Of a stretch of 64,000 nt of DNA, positions 12,501-22,849 are shown piece after piece. Position 1 is the stretch's first letter; each line of letters starts with the position of its first letter. Origin of the DNA: Sclerurus mexicanus (Eukaryota > Chordata > Aves > Passeriformes > Furnariidae). The notes below the pieces were generated by a model that did not search any database, was not told where the DNA came from, and worked only from the letters and a program-made list of their open reading frames with translations. Made by a program: the position numbers and the translations under genes. The stretch is from the NCBI GenBank assembly GCA_013396755.1, contig VWZF01001867.1, forward strand, positions 444,155 through 508,154, in the 5' to 3' direction.

Positions 12501-15500
12501 CATTGCTTATTTTAAACATGTCTCTTAATTTTTGAGGATTTGGATAGTGTAGGTGGTTTCTTTAATGGAAACATAGTGAAACTGAAGCTTGTGTAATTTC
12601 AGCCTATTTTTGCTAGAGACTGGTCAATCTGTAGTCTGCAGAAAACAGCCATGACAATGCAGACTCTCAAGGTATTATTTCAGTCATCTGTCTCATAGAA
12701 GTGCATAGAGTTCCTTTGTGGCTCTTTTTCAGATGCATAACTTAAAGAAAATTAGTGGGTTTCTGCTACTTGTAACTGAGCTACATGTGTAAGATCTTTG
12801 CCAGGAGATTTTGAGTCCTTGAGAGAGCAAATAGTTTTCTTAAGTTAATGAGATACTCTTCCCTAATTTTTGTCCTTAGTCCGGGCTGCTGTTACGAAAC
12901 TGCCATGACCAGGCGTTTCTATCATGGCCGCACAGAGACCATAAGACCATGTACTGTGGAAGCAGTGGAATGGTGCAAGTCCATGCTGGATCCTTCTGAC
13001 AGTGTAAATACTGAAATCCTGCTTTAATCATAATCATGTATTTAGAAGGCCTGTCATTTGAACTGCTTGAAACTTATTTTTCTGTTGTCTTATTGTCAAG
13101 TCAGACAGTTTCAAATGTTGAGTTGCACAAACTCTGGTCCTGATCATTGTGACTGAGATATGCTGTCATGTGTGGGCTTGTTTTTCTATCCTATTTACAT
13201 TTTGATTTCAAGAATGTAACTCTCTTGAATTATATTCACACTGATTTTTTTTTTCCCCCACCTCAAAAAGTTACTGGGTTGAAACCAAAGTATTCTGCTG
13301 TGTAGTGGTTCTGTTGTTTTGATTTCCAAGTGAAATCAGGAAATGTTTATCTAATATTTGCATCAGAGAGCAAGACTGAAATCTGTTCGTGTCCTAGTGG
13401 CAACAGGGATGTATTCCGAAGTGTCTCTGAGTAGCTGAACTGGAGACTTTTTCTTTTCCCAGCAACTACCCTCTGGTGCTTGGCTGCCAAAACATGTCAT
13501 TCCTTTCTTGCCAAGTGAGAGCTGTACAAAAGCTGTTTCTGTTATCCTCGCTGCACGTTTCTGAAAGCCCAAGAAATTAAGCAAGGAGAAGACTTTTAAG
13601 ACAAAGGGCTACGTGTCATTAGAAAATTCAAAGGCTCTATATTATTAATGCATCTGAAAAACCTACAGAAACGCGGTTGTCAGAAAGTATGTGTGACTGA
13701 TAATTCTAACCTTCAAGAGCACTTCTTCCTGGTCTTCACAGGCTTCTTTTGGCATGTGTTGCAGCTTTAAAACTCAGTTTTCTGGCTGTCTTCCAAATCT
13801 GCTTTCCTATTCCAGTTACGGATTCCTGTTATTTCCCTGCTGTTCGTTTACCTTCTAACCATTTATCAGCTTCTGTGGGTAATAGACACAGAGGTTTGTT
13901 ACTTCCTACACTAGCTGTAGCCTTTTTTTCTTTGTAATGTTAAATAGCATCTCCAAATATCTCCTTATTGGTTTTGGTTTTTTTTTAATGCTGAACTCCT
14001 GGGGCTTAAAAACTGTGTTCAGTAGTATTGAAATTAACATGCTTAAAAGTCTGCCTTTATGTACTTTTTAGTTAATATTTTGGAAAAGAATACTTTCGTC
14101 TGAAATTTTCTTTTGCCCCTTATGAGCTTAGTAGATTGATTTTTATACAAATTGAGTGGCTGCTGCCTTTGTTTCACATTTTCTGCTGCAACCTTTCGGG
14201 TGATGAATAAAAGGATAAAGGGTACTTCTTAAGTAGTTATAGAACTAGCAAGATCTAAGATCTTAGAAGTCAAAATCTTGAGTGTCCAGAACTGTTTTTC
14301 GAGGTCTCCTTTCTAAAAAACATGTTATTTGTATTCTCTTTGATTTTAATATGTAAGTTTCAATATAAAATTGAAAAAATCCCATAATGTTGGGCAGAAC
14401 TGGCGATCAACAGAGAAAAATTGGGAATGCAGTTGGCATCTGTGTATATTTTAATTAGGGTCTTTTTTTGTTTTGTTTTCTGCCTTTTTTCCCCCCCATT
14501 TTTTTCTTTCCTTTTTTTGTCACGAAAAGTGATAGCATAGAAGGGACCTACAACGATCATGTAGTCCAAATGCCTTGTCTAATTCAGAGCATGATGATCA
14601 CATAAAGTGCAACCACACCTGGTAAAAGCTAGTGTGCTTCTGAGTAAAGGGTATTGTAGAAAACTTTGGGCTTTGATTACTCTGGTTCACAGTGGTTGCT
14701 TTTCATTGTTTCAGCTTTTTTGGGAAGGAGAATGAGCTTTAGAATATTGTTCACTGCAAAAGTGATCAGAGTAACAGAACAGAGATACAGGAAACAAATG
14801 AGCACATTGTTCTGCAAAAGGATTTCGGATTTGGGAGGAGGAGTTGGAGAGAGGTTCTATTGTACCTTTAAAGTTCCTCCATTTTCTTCTATCTAAAATT
14901 GTTAGAAACTACAAGAGGGAAAAACTTGCTGATCTGTCATTCCTGATGTGTTACTCATTTGGATTGTTTTTTCTTTTTTTCTTTATTTTTATCCTGTCTC
15001 GCCCTACTTTACACAGACTTATCAACAACTACAGCTGATGCATAAGGCATTTGCAAAGCACAATAAAATGAGGAAAGAATGTGAGAATGGAAAAGGTACT
15101 CTGGGATCAAAATTTTTTTTTTTCTTGTATTTGAAAAGGAAATATTGTTGTTTGCTAATATATTTTCTCTGTCTCCTAATTTTCAACCTGAATTAAAACT
15201 ACCTCTTAAGATTTTATACTTTAATTTTGGGGAGAAGAACTAAGGCTAAGCCTTGTACCCTTCCTGGTACCCCAAACATATGTTCACTTTGGATATTAAT
15301 TCAGTTTTTCTGCCTAGCTAAATGTTATTTCAGAGTATCTTCCAGTCAAATATATGCTTGTCTGGAAAGTGAAAAATGTGGTCTTTCAAGGCAGAGGAGA
15401 GATTTGGGTGAGATACTAACCCACCTGTGTTATCATTGTACATTATTTTATGAATAAGAAAGAGAAGCTGGGAAATAGTGACCTGATGAACTTCATACTC

Positions 15501-17491
15501 ACTTCATCCTACTTGGTGTGTTATCTAGATAGTTGTGGCCCTGAAAACCTTCTTGCCTTGTTCACATAATTGCCAGTGGGCCACTTTGACTGTGTGGAAT
15601 TCCTCTTCCTTGGCTGAAGTGGGAGTTTTTGTGGGTTTTGTTTTCCACAGGAACTGGGCTGGGTTTCTGTTACTTAGGTAATTTGCTTTTGTGCTCAGTG
15701 CTGCAAGTTGAAAGTGATGAAGGCCTCTTAGATCAAATATGTGGGAAATGTTTTTGGATGCTACAGTATGAATCTTGTTTTTCAGTAGACTGTTGTTGAT
15801 CTGTCCTTCCACTGTTATTTGAGCACCCAGGTATCCAGACCAGAAGAAGCAGAAAAACAGGAAATGCTACTGTTAATGATTCTGTATTTGCATTTGTTTG
15901 ACAGGCTTTGATCGTCATCTTCTGGGTCTCCTGCTCATAGCACAGGAGCAAGGACTGCCAGTGCCAGAACTGTATGGGGATAAGGCCTTCACAGCTAGGT
16001 AACTCATTCTTGTCCTGGAGGGAGTTGTATCCCTTGATACCAAGGCCTTTGTTACATTGGCCTTACACATGCTGATTTCTTGAACTCTAGGACAAAATAA
16101 CTTTTATAAAACTCACTTTGTTTTAAATTATCTTTCAAAGTACTGCTTGTCTTTTGTGTTGTTTTACAGTGGAGGAGGTGGGAATTTTGTCCTTTCAACT
16201 AGTCTGACTGGCTACACTAGATTTAATGGATCTGCACTCCCTATGGTACAATACGGCTATGGCTTTTTTTATTCAATCAGAGATGACAGGTAAGGTTATA
16301 ATCTCATTTTGGGCATGGCTCTGCCTTTATCACAGAGGGAGAGGTAGCTAACTATTAGAATGAGGAAAAGAAAGAGCAGAAGAAATGTGGCTGAACGTGT
16401 CAGAAGAGGTTGAGAAGCATGGTACGTGAAACAGAGGCACTGGTGTTCTGAGAAATTATATGTGGGAGGAAGGACGAATGGTGGAGGTGAAGTGAGCACC
16501 AAGATAGTGACAATAAGCAAAAAGTAAAGGGTGGGGAAAGTGAAAGAAGGGAGTAACAAAAGTAGTTGACTTACTTTAAAATAGGCTGTCATTTTAGAGG
16601 TCATTTGTAACACGCAAAGATGTTTTTAGAAAAGATTTTTTAACCAAGCTAGAGCCGATGAGAGTACAGGTGAGCACATACTGCCCATCGTTCTTGGAGT
16701 GACACACACATCTCTACTCAGACTAGACCCCTTTGAGTAACAACGAGAGGCTAAAACAGTTGGCTACACTTCTAAAGTTGTAGGATTTGAAAAGACCCAA
16801 CTTTGGCTTATTGGTCTTATGGGCAAAAATTACTGCTTTTTTATGAAAACTGAAACTACTTTGACTAGAATGTTTAGAGGTAAGTTGCTGTTTTGTGATT
16901 TTGGTGTAATTCAAATTACTTTTTCCTAAAGCTAAATATGGACTGTGAGCTCATTTGAATCAGTCTGAGCATACAAACCATTTATACTTTGATATATGGT
17001 TCTCTTAAAATAAATGGAACTAGAGGAAGATTTACCTTTTATAGGTAGACAGAAAAAAAGTGTTTAAAACCTTAAACTAGTTGCAGAAGAAGAACTATCA
17101 TTCACAGCATTTTCAAATGCAAGCAGGAAAGGCCTGTCACTGTGTATGTAGTAACAGCTGTTTAAATCAAAATATCTGTTTTCAAGGTCTCTCACTGTTG
17201 CTGCTTACTGAAAGCACAAGGGATCTGAGTCCTTTTTTAATGTGGAGACAGTATGTGGCAATTGTTACTTCAGGATTTATGTCAATAATTTCACATTTCA
17301 GGGCAATTTGTGTGACTTCGTCCTAGACCATGACAATTGTGTGGTAACTTTACTGTTTCTATATTGATAGGATTGTTACAACCTGTTCTTGTTGGAAGTC
17401 CTGTCCAGAGACTGATGCAGAAGTGCTGTGTAGAACTTTGTTCCAGTGTTTTCATGACATGCTACAGTTAACAGTTACAGCTCAGCTGTAA
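434..17491 (+). CDS. CROT: Peroxisomal carnitine O-octanoyltransferase, complete (16 coding exons)
   Basis: CROT transfers medium-chain acyl groups between CoA and carnitine in peroxisomes, so that chain-shortened fatty acids can leave for mitochondria. Sixteen exons with GT-AG borders join to 1839 nt, i.e. 612 residues, the same length as I recall for human CROT. The N-terminus contains EERTFQYQDSLPSLPVP. The acyltransferase catalytic histidine is the first codon of the exon at 10937 (HSPFDAM) and falls at residue 327. Further family motifs are YHGRTETIRPCTVEA (exon at 12880) and GGGGNFVLSTS (exon at 16170), the latter in the carnitine-binding part. The start ATG at 434 has a strong context (A at -3, G at +4) and gives the family N-terminus. 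The protein ends AQL, a divergent type 1 peroxisomal targeting tripeptide. There is no frameshift or internal stop, so the gene appears functional. The identification is very secure. Confidence 0.97.
549..4029 (+). other. CROT intron 1
   Basis: AT-rich intron. Apart from the CR1 fragment at 2217-2912 I see no feature in it. It is the largest CROT intron in the window. Confidence 0.8.
2217..2912 (+). repeat. CR1 LINE fragment (3' part)
   Basis: It shows degenerate CR1 3' sequence in order: 'tgctcaacaaacttgg', 'tctggactccccagtacaagc', 'gaagggagcccagagaggggcc', 'gaacagatctttgc', then 'tgggctagatgatctctgc' at the end. It is old and interrupted in the middle (about 2610-2750). Confidence 0.75.
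4030..4154 (+). CDS. CROT: CROT coding exon 2
   Basis: The acceptor is TTTTTACAG and the donor GTATGT. It encodes VKPFLNQEEYQ through AKMRRNW (to residue 80), part of the N-terminal helical segment. Confidence 0.95.
5050..5231 (+). CDS. CROT: CROT coding exon 3
   Basis: The acceptor is CATTTCAG and the donor GTAAGA. It encodes LEDWWLNVAYLDLR and HYWPPKEGTQ, highly conserved in carnitine acyltransferases. It leaves two bases of a split alanine codon. Confidence 0.95.
5407..5531 (+). CDS. CROT: CROT coding exon 4
   Basis: The acceptor is TTGCTACAG and the donor GTAAAT. It encodes EKVTIERSGNAVLDMSQFRM and CKIPGVTRDSI. Confidence 0.95.
5532..8108 (+). other. CROT intron 4
   Basis: AT-rich intron with no recognised repeat or exon. 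A short inverted-repeat cluster at 7581-7667 is described in the findings. Confidence 0.7.
8109..8217 (+). CDS. CROT: CROT coding exon 5
   Basis: The acceptor is CATTTCAG and the donor GTTATC (GT kept, weak consensus). It encodes HLIVLCRGRVFAFDAMHEG and TPPEIF. Confidence 0.93.
8218..9468 (+). other. CROT intron 5
   Basis: No recognised feature except a purine-rich simple tract near 9386-9410. Confidence 0.6.
9469..9562 (+). CDS. CROT: CROT coding exon 6
   Basis: The acceptor is TCTTAAAG and the donor GTAGGA. It encodes QLTYIQKRCHSEPDGPG and ALTSNERTKWAE. The acceptor is chosen because it keeps frame with exon 5; the earlier CAG at 9448-9450 would not give this peptide. Confidence 0.93.
9656..9781 (+). 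CDS. CROT: CROT coding exon 7
   Basis: The acceptor is TCTTCTAG and the donor GTAGTT; 126 nt, phase 0 at both ends. It encodes LREYLIDLDPKNLTLLEKIQ and TPEDYTE. Confidence 0.94.
10215..10316 (+). CDS. CROT: CROT coding exon 8
   Basis: The acceptor is GCTTTAG and the donor GTAAGT; 102 nt. It encodes GDPTVRWGDKSYNSIFFANG and ends just before the catalytic histidine codon. Confidence 0.95.
10937..11020 (+). CDS. CROT: CROT coding exon 9 (catalytic His)
   Basis: The acceptor is GATTCTAG and the donor GTATCT; 84 nt. It opens with HSPFDAM; the first codon is the catalytic histidine (residue 327 of the assembled protein). Confidence 0.96.
11124..11231 (+). CDS. CROT: CROT coding exon 10
   Basis: The acceptor is CTTCCCAG and the donor GTGGGA; 108 nt. 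It encodes GSDNVRDIPWPEELVFTVD. Confidence 0.95.
11478..11608 (+). CDS. CROT: CROT coding exon 11
   Basis: The acceptor is TATGACAG and the donor GTAAGA. It encodes SYAFTSFGKALIRQ and LHPDTFVQLALQLAYYK. It ends with two bases of a split arginine codon. Confidence 0.96.
11609..12879 (+). other. CROT intron 11
   Basis: Nothing recognised. Short open frames here match no family. Confidence 0.6.
12880..13003 (+). CDS. CROT: CROT coding exon 12
   Basis: The acceptor is TGTCCTTAG and the donor GTAAAT. It encodes PGCCYETAMTRRFYHGRTET, a family-conserved substrate-binding segment. Confidence 0.96.
13004..15016 (+). other. CROT intron 12
   Basis: AT-rich intron with T-rich tracts. It holds a short CR1 3'-end remnant at 14531-14575 and nothing else I can name. 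Confidence 0.6.
14531..14575 (-). repeat. Short CR1 3'-end remnant
   Basis: 'agaagggacctacaacgatc' followed by 'atgtagtccaaatgcc' is the reverse complement of the CR1 terminal consensus. Confidence 0.55.
15017..15095 (+). CDS. CROT: CROT coding exon 13
   Basis: The acceptor is TTACACAG and the donor GTACTC. It encodes LMHKAFAKHNKMRKECENGK. Confidence 0.95.
15905..15998 (+). CDS. CROT: CROT coding exon 14
   Basis: The acceptor is TTTGACAG and the donor GTAACT. It encodes FDRHLLGLLLIAQEQGLPVP. Confidence 0.95.
16170..16289 (+). CDS. CROT: CROT coding exon 15
   Basis: The acceptor is GTTTTACAG and the donor GTAAGG. It encodes SGGGGNFVLSTSLTGY (conserved STS motif) and GYGFFYSIRDD. Confidence 0.96.
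17371..17491 (+). CDS. CROT: CROT coding exon 16 (terminal)
   Basis: The acceptor is ATTGATAG. It encodes TTCSCWKSCPETDAE and LFQCFHDMLQL, and ends with AQL followed by TAA at 17489-17491. Confidence 0.95.
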
Positions 17492-18278
17492 GCTTGATGA
17501 TGATTTAAAAGGCTTTGCAAGCTCATGAGTTACATGTAGTACTTAACAATCAAATGCTAATCAAGAGTACTGTTATATTCAATTTAAGACATGTAATGAT
17601 CTTTGTGAAGTCTACCTATTTTTATGGGATTTACTGTGGTAACAGTACCCATTTAAGAGTAATGTAGCCATTTGCAACAGCAATGCAAGCAGTAGTCCCT
17701 TACCTGTGTAGAACTATGCAATATTAAAATATGCCTCAACAATGCAAATGTACTTCGAGATGAGATGTTGGAGTGGAGAATTGATGGGAGACTTGTATTT
17801 ATGATCTCAGTAGTAGCGTGTAGAATAGTTTGTAGTCTACTGATATTGTTTATGCTGGTGGAGCACTTAACTGTGTACTTAGTAGTAACCACACGATCCT
17901 CTTAGGTGATTACGCTCCCTGTTCATAGTGGTTTGTGAAACAGAAGGGCTGCCTCCATTAGGTTATATACTTTGTCTTTCATTTTTGCTATCAGGGTTAT
18001 ACCAAATAAATGTATCCGTGGATGGGGATGTTCCCACTACATTTGTAGTATGAGAGCACTACAATCTGAAGTATTTTGAAAAGGGATTACTCATCAAGAC
18101 AGAAAGCAGCATGAGTTTCAGATTTCTCAGTTTTCATCTTCTAGTGAACTGTGAATATCTGCTGCTTTGCACTAATAATACACAATAAAAGTAAGCACTG
18201 AATAGTTTGATATGGTTCTCTGGATTTTAATACTTGATTCCTCTGAGCAGCTTTGTATTTTCCTGTCACAGAAATAAA
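17492..18278 (+). other. CROT: CROT 3' UTR with candidate polyadenylation signals
   Basis: Three AATAAA hexamers follow the stop, at 18005-18010, 18184-18189 and 18273-18278. Which one is used cannot be told from sequence. The region is otherwise AT-rich and non-coding. Confidence 0.5.
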
Positions 18279-18299
18279 ATTCTTCTAAAAATCAACTGT

Positions 18300-18961
18300 G
18301 TATTAATTAATCTATAGCTGGACTGTTTAATGTGTAGCAACGTTGAGAGAGATTATTATTTGTTTTACAGAAGCAACTTCATTCTCAGCTAACATGGGAC
18401 CAGTCTGTTTGCCCTCTGGAAGCTCTGTTGCATATTCATTCTCCACAATTGCAAGAACAGAGTTTCCCTTTTTATTTCCTCACTCAAAGCCTGACACTCC
18501 TCTACAAGCCAGGGTGTTAAACTGTATCTTTTTACCTCAGAAAATGGTCTTCTCATTTCAGCCTTGTCTTCCCTGCCTTTACTGGGCTGTTACTAAGTTC
18601 TGTCTCAGTTCAATCTGACAGTCATTCATTGTTTAATGTTTTATTTGAGATCTTCCAAAACTCATACAGAGAAGGAATCCATTCCTGTTCTGCAGTGCTT
18701 ATAACAACCCACCCTCTTTCTTAGAGGTAAACAACTTTCTCAGATCTCTCAGTGAAGCTTGTGTCTTTATGGTGCTGTGATTTCTGTGAGATAGATTAGG
18801 ATTTTGGATCAAGCTATGCCTGCTGGTATTCATTCTTTATTTTAATAAGTTCTCTCTGACAGTTACAACCTTTCACCGCTCAGCTGGGTTAGTAAACCTG
18901 GTCTCAAGTGTGATAAGGACAGTTTGCTTTGAGCAGCATGTATTGCCCACTCCCACACATT
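18300..18961. other. Region between CROT 3' end and the ABCB relic
   Basis: No gene or repeat recognised. CROT (+) and the relic gene (-) are convergent across this interval. Confidence 0.5.
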
Positions 18962-19159
18962 TCAGGTCCCACTTTGAACACTGATCAAACAAAAGCAGAT
19001 GCCTTTCTCAACCCAGAGCTGCTGCTGTCTCTCTTGCTCTACAGCCGTGCCACTCTGGACCACAGCAATCCTGTCAGCATTTGGGATGGTGGAGAGGTGG
19101 TGAGCTGTCATGATGCATGTGTGACCTTTTCTGGCTTTATCCAGCACTTCCTGAACAAT
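18962..19159 (-). pseudogene. Relic of ABCB last exon (end of NBD2)
   Basis: The minus-strand frame is open for the whole exon and reads IVQEVLDKARKGHTCIM, then AHHLSTIPNADRIAVVQSG, and ends SVQSGT with TGA at 18962-18964. The intact equivalent is the exon at 42833-43027. The acceptor AG has become GG (plus-strand CC at 19160-19161). The Arg after the H-loop His is replaced by His, and the GTHQQLL segment is degenerate. Confidence 0.9.
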
Positions 19160-19189
19160 CCGCACAATGGAAAAAACAAAAGGTTGAAT

Positions 19190-19330
19190 TAAAAGATAAT
19201 ACAGCAGCTGTTTCCACCTGTGGTGCCCCAGTCTGTTATCTGTGATGGAACAGTGACAGAGGTGGTGTTTCTAATAGCCTTGGAGGTGAAAAGCTGTTAC
19301 TTGGTGACTGGTTCAGATTCCTGTTTGTAC
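19190..19330 (-). pseudogene. Possible relic intron sequence next to the last exon
   Basis: Patchy similarity to the intact gene's last intron at about 43060-43210 continues beyond the exon: 'cagctgtt', 'ggaacagtgac' versus 'aggacagtgagg', and 'aatagcct' versus 'attagcct'. The match was made by eye and is tentative. Confidence 0.4.
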
Positions 19331-19619
19331 AGCTGGTCTTGGGGACAGGACACAAACTGCTGCATGCAGGTCTTCGTTGATTTATTTTAGAAATTGTTCC
19401 CAGCAAATTGGTCTGGCTCCTTTAACAAGTCATGCACTTTCTGACTCACTTTCAGCAACATGGAAAATGCTCCAATTTCAGTCCCACTCATTAAATAACT
19501 ACAACTTAATCCCCCAAAGGGTTCCATTGTAAAATTATAATTAAATAACATGCTGGATAATTTTGTGTTCTAGTTTCTAAGCATTAAGTATGTTGTGTTT
19601 AGTATACACATTTTAAAAC

Positions 19620-20310
19620 AATACTCCCTCAGTATCTCAGCCTTGTCCCTATCCTGGGTAACCGGTTCTTCCATTTCCTTCCAGCAAGGGCCCACATTTT
19701 TCCCTCTTCTTCCTTTGGTCACTGATGTACCTACAGAAGCTTTTCTTGTTGTTCTTTACATCCCTGGCCATACTTAATTCTATCAGGGCTTTAATTTTCC
19801 TGCCCTAATCCCTGGCTTCTCAGGCTGGGAGGAATAGAGAAATTGTCCATCTGTCCTTGCTTCCACCCTCTGTAGGCTCCTTTTTGTGTCTGAGTTTGTC
19901 TAGTAGCTCCTTGTTCATCTATGAAGACCTCCTGATGATTCTGTCTGACTTCCTTTTTGTTGGAATGCGTTGTTCCTAAGCTTGGAGGAGGAGATCCCTG
20001 AACATTAACCAGCTTTCTTAGGCCCCTCTTCACTCCAGGGCTTTGGCCCATGGTACTCTACTAAGCAGATCCCTGAAGATCCCTGTGGTTTGCTCTCTTG
20101 AAGTCTTGTATCATGACCTCTCAGTGCAGCCGCCTTGCTGCCCTGAGGATCTTCAACTTCACCATTTTATGGTCCCTGCAGCCAGGTCTGCTCTTGAGAT
20201 TGACCACTCCTCGTTGGTGAGAACAAGGTCCAGCACAGCACTTCTCCTCATTGGTTCCTCTATCACTTGGAGACGGACATTTTCATCAACACATTCAAGG
20301 AACCACCTGT
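19620..20310 (-). repeat. CR1 LINE fragment, ORF2 endonuclease region
   Basis: Read on the minus strand it shows CR1 ORF2 features: the peptide GAYRGWKQGQ (about 19840-19880) and the sequence around 'gagaacaaggtccagcacag' on the plus strand, typical of the CR1 endonuclease part. It is degenerate. It occupies the place where exons of the relic ABCB gene would be expected. Confidence 0.75.
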
Positions 20311-20482
20311 GTCACTTCTTTACAGAGTTTCTGTAACAGAAAAACGTGATCATACTGTACATTCACTTGTAGCGATCCAGCATGTGAAGAGTATCCTATC
20401 ATTCAAAGGAATCCACAAGTCCTTAGTTTTTTTAAGTAAAGTAATCTCCAGCCCTCTGTAAGATCCTAAGACATCATCGTTC

Positions 20483-20594
20483 CTGTATGCTTGGGTGCCC
20501 TCTCTGCCTGCAAACTGTCCATACGTAAGCTCTTTTTTTTTTCCTGAGTCAAAGTAACAACAATTCAAATATTTTCTATGGCTTCTGGAGCAAT
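20483..20594 (-). pseudogene. Relic of ABCB TMD2 exon (IATEAIENIRTVVSLT)
   Basis: The minus strand reads IAPEAIENI, stop, IVVTLTQE, against IATEAIENIRTVVSLTRE in the intact exon at 48404-48504. The TGA at 20565-20567 replaces the Arg codon. The acceptor AG (20595-20596) is kept. The rest is disrupted by an A-rich expansion, and the donor after CATACAG is GA instead of GT. Confidence 0.88.
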
Positions 20595-22622
20595 CTGTGT
20601 CTCGACGCAGATATTCATCAGTAGGAAAAAATTATATGGATATTTTTAGACATATTGAATAACTGCAACAGAAGTATGTCCACATACTGTTGAAAGCATA
20701 GCTGCAGTAATTGTAGATATGCTGCTGTTAAATGTATCCAATTAGAAGGAATTACAGCAGTGAAATGGAGACAGCATACATTTTAGCACAGGCCAGCAGT
20801 GAGAGTTTATTTTACATTTGTCTTGTGCAACCTGTCACGAAGACAACGTCAGCGGCTGTCATTGCTGCAGGAGCACAGTCCGGATAAGCTGAACAAGCCC
20901 ACATCGCCCGCAAATGCTTTGGAACTGCTGGGTAAACACATTTCCACATTTTCAAAAGCAACGAGTGATTTTGAGCTCACCCATAGAGAAATGATCTTCC
21001 ACAGGGTATATTCTCAGCATTTTTTGAAAATTGGGAGTTTTTCAAAACTACTATAGGAGAAATTCTAAACCCCTGGCCATTTAAAACTCCTAAAAGCAAA
21101 ACCTGGAACCATTCCTAAAAATGTAAAGACACATTTTCCTGGCTAATATGGCTACTTGAATAGGAATAATCCCTGTACACTTTATATCTTTGAAAATAGT
21201 TGTTTTGCACAGAAGAAAAACAGTAGTTTTCAAAAATGATTAATGAAGCTAGGTACCCATCTTGACTGAAAACTAGTAGAAGTTTAATTTTCTTAATGCT
21301 CCCAAATATTAAGAGTATTTACGTCTAGTTAATTAATATCGATAGCAAGTCTTTTAATAACAACAATTGATTTAGCCTTGGTCAAGAATCTATCGAATTA
21401 CTCAATATGTAAAGCATCTTGGAAAGCAATTTTGTAAAGTATATTCATTGAGCACTATACTCACTACAGCTCATAAGCTAGTTTTGAAGTACTTGTTTTA
21501 TGGGAGAAGAAAATTAAAAATTATTCTCTAGATATGTGAATATATCACTAGATATGTCTAGAAAATCACCAGGACATGGAACTGAAGTTCAATTTTTTCT
21601 CATTGTCACCAGTGTAGGATTTGTACACTGTGGAATCCCTTCACAGAGGCTCCCCATAGTGTCTGTACCACTCCGAATCGTGTGCTCATCGACTGTACCA
21701 GGAGCTACTTAACTCACTAGATAAGTGTGTAACAGATTTTGCTGCTCATAAGGAAGGCATGAAATACATTTACTCTCTTTTAGCTATGGCATTTTTGCAC
21801 TGCCTTTCAATGAGAGTAGTTTGTTTTTACCTCTGCTGTGTGAAGATGGCATTTCTCTATAGGCAGTTCTCCAGGAAGAGCTTCTTTTAAAACAGTAGTT
21901 TTCTACCTAGATCTAAAAATAGATGCTTGACACTTGTTTTCCTTCAGGTTTGCTTGACATCTTGAGAGTGAAACGTTTTGCTGAATTGCTATGGAAGGAC
22001 ATATGTTTTAAATTTTGCCAGAAACTTGGGATCTGCAAAAGATTGGTTTGGTTAATATAGTCTGCCAAAACCAGATATTCAGGTCATTGTCTAGCAGTTA
22101 CGTAACTCTTCTTATGAACAGTCTCCAAGGAAGTTGGCATAAGATGATAGTCAGCTGTAAGCAATGTGACTATGAGATAACTTAGAAATATTTCAGTGTA
22201 TTCGAATGCACTCAGCAAGGTTACTTGTTTGGCAAAACTTTGCAAATAATTAGTGATATGAATTTTTTCTTGGTTACCCTACAATATAAAGAAGAACATG
22301 TTTCTTTTTTTCAACACATGCATTCTTTTAAAAATAAATATCTTCTAACTTCTTATTTTTAGTGTGAAACTGAGCAGAACACCTTTAGGCTTGTGAACCA
22401 TCAGCTTTTACTGTAAATGTCGAAAACAGCTTGGAAGCAAACATGACTCACCCTCCAACTCAGTAAGAAGAAAGAAAAGCCTAGAAGCTAAGAGCTAACG
22501 TCCAAAGACTTAAATATACCCAGACATTTAGCAGATCCTTCTTTCTACATCATTACTTCTATATAAGAAGTAGAACAACTGCTTAGACAATCTACAAATA
22601 TGGAACACAACAGACTAAGTGA
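20595..22622. other. Relic-gene interval, mostly featureless
   Basis: AT-rich DNA. A CpG-containing, exon-like block at 20817-20936 stands out and is discussed in the findings. No other feature was recognised. Confidence 0.5.
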
Positions 22623-22842
22623 CATAGAATCATTAAGGTTGCAAAGACCTGTAAGATCATTGAGTCCCACCATTTAACCCAGCACAGCCATCTTCACCAC
22701 TAAACCATGTCTGTCAGTGCCACATCTACATGTGTTTGGAACAGTTTCAGGGATGGTGACTCAACCACTTTCCTGGACAACCTGTTCCAATTCTCAACAG
22801 CCCTCTCAGTGAAGAAATCTTTCCTAATATCCAATCTAGTGG
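22623..22842 (-). repeat. CR1 LINE 3' end
   Basis: It begins with the reversed CR1 terminus ('tagaatcattaaggttgcaa') and continues through 'ttgagtcccaccatttaacc' and 'tggacaacctgttccaat', all CR1 3' UTR landmarks in reverse. Confidence 0.85.
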
Positions 22843-22849
22843 CCTCCTA

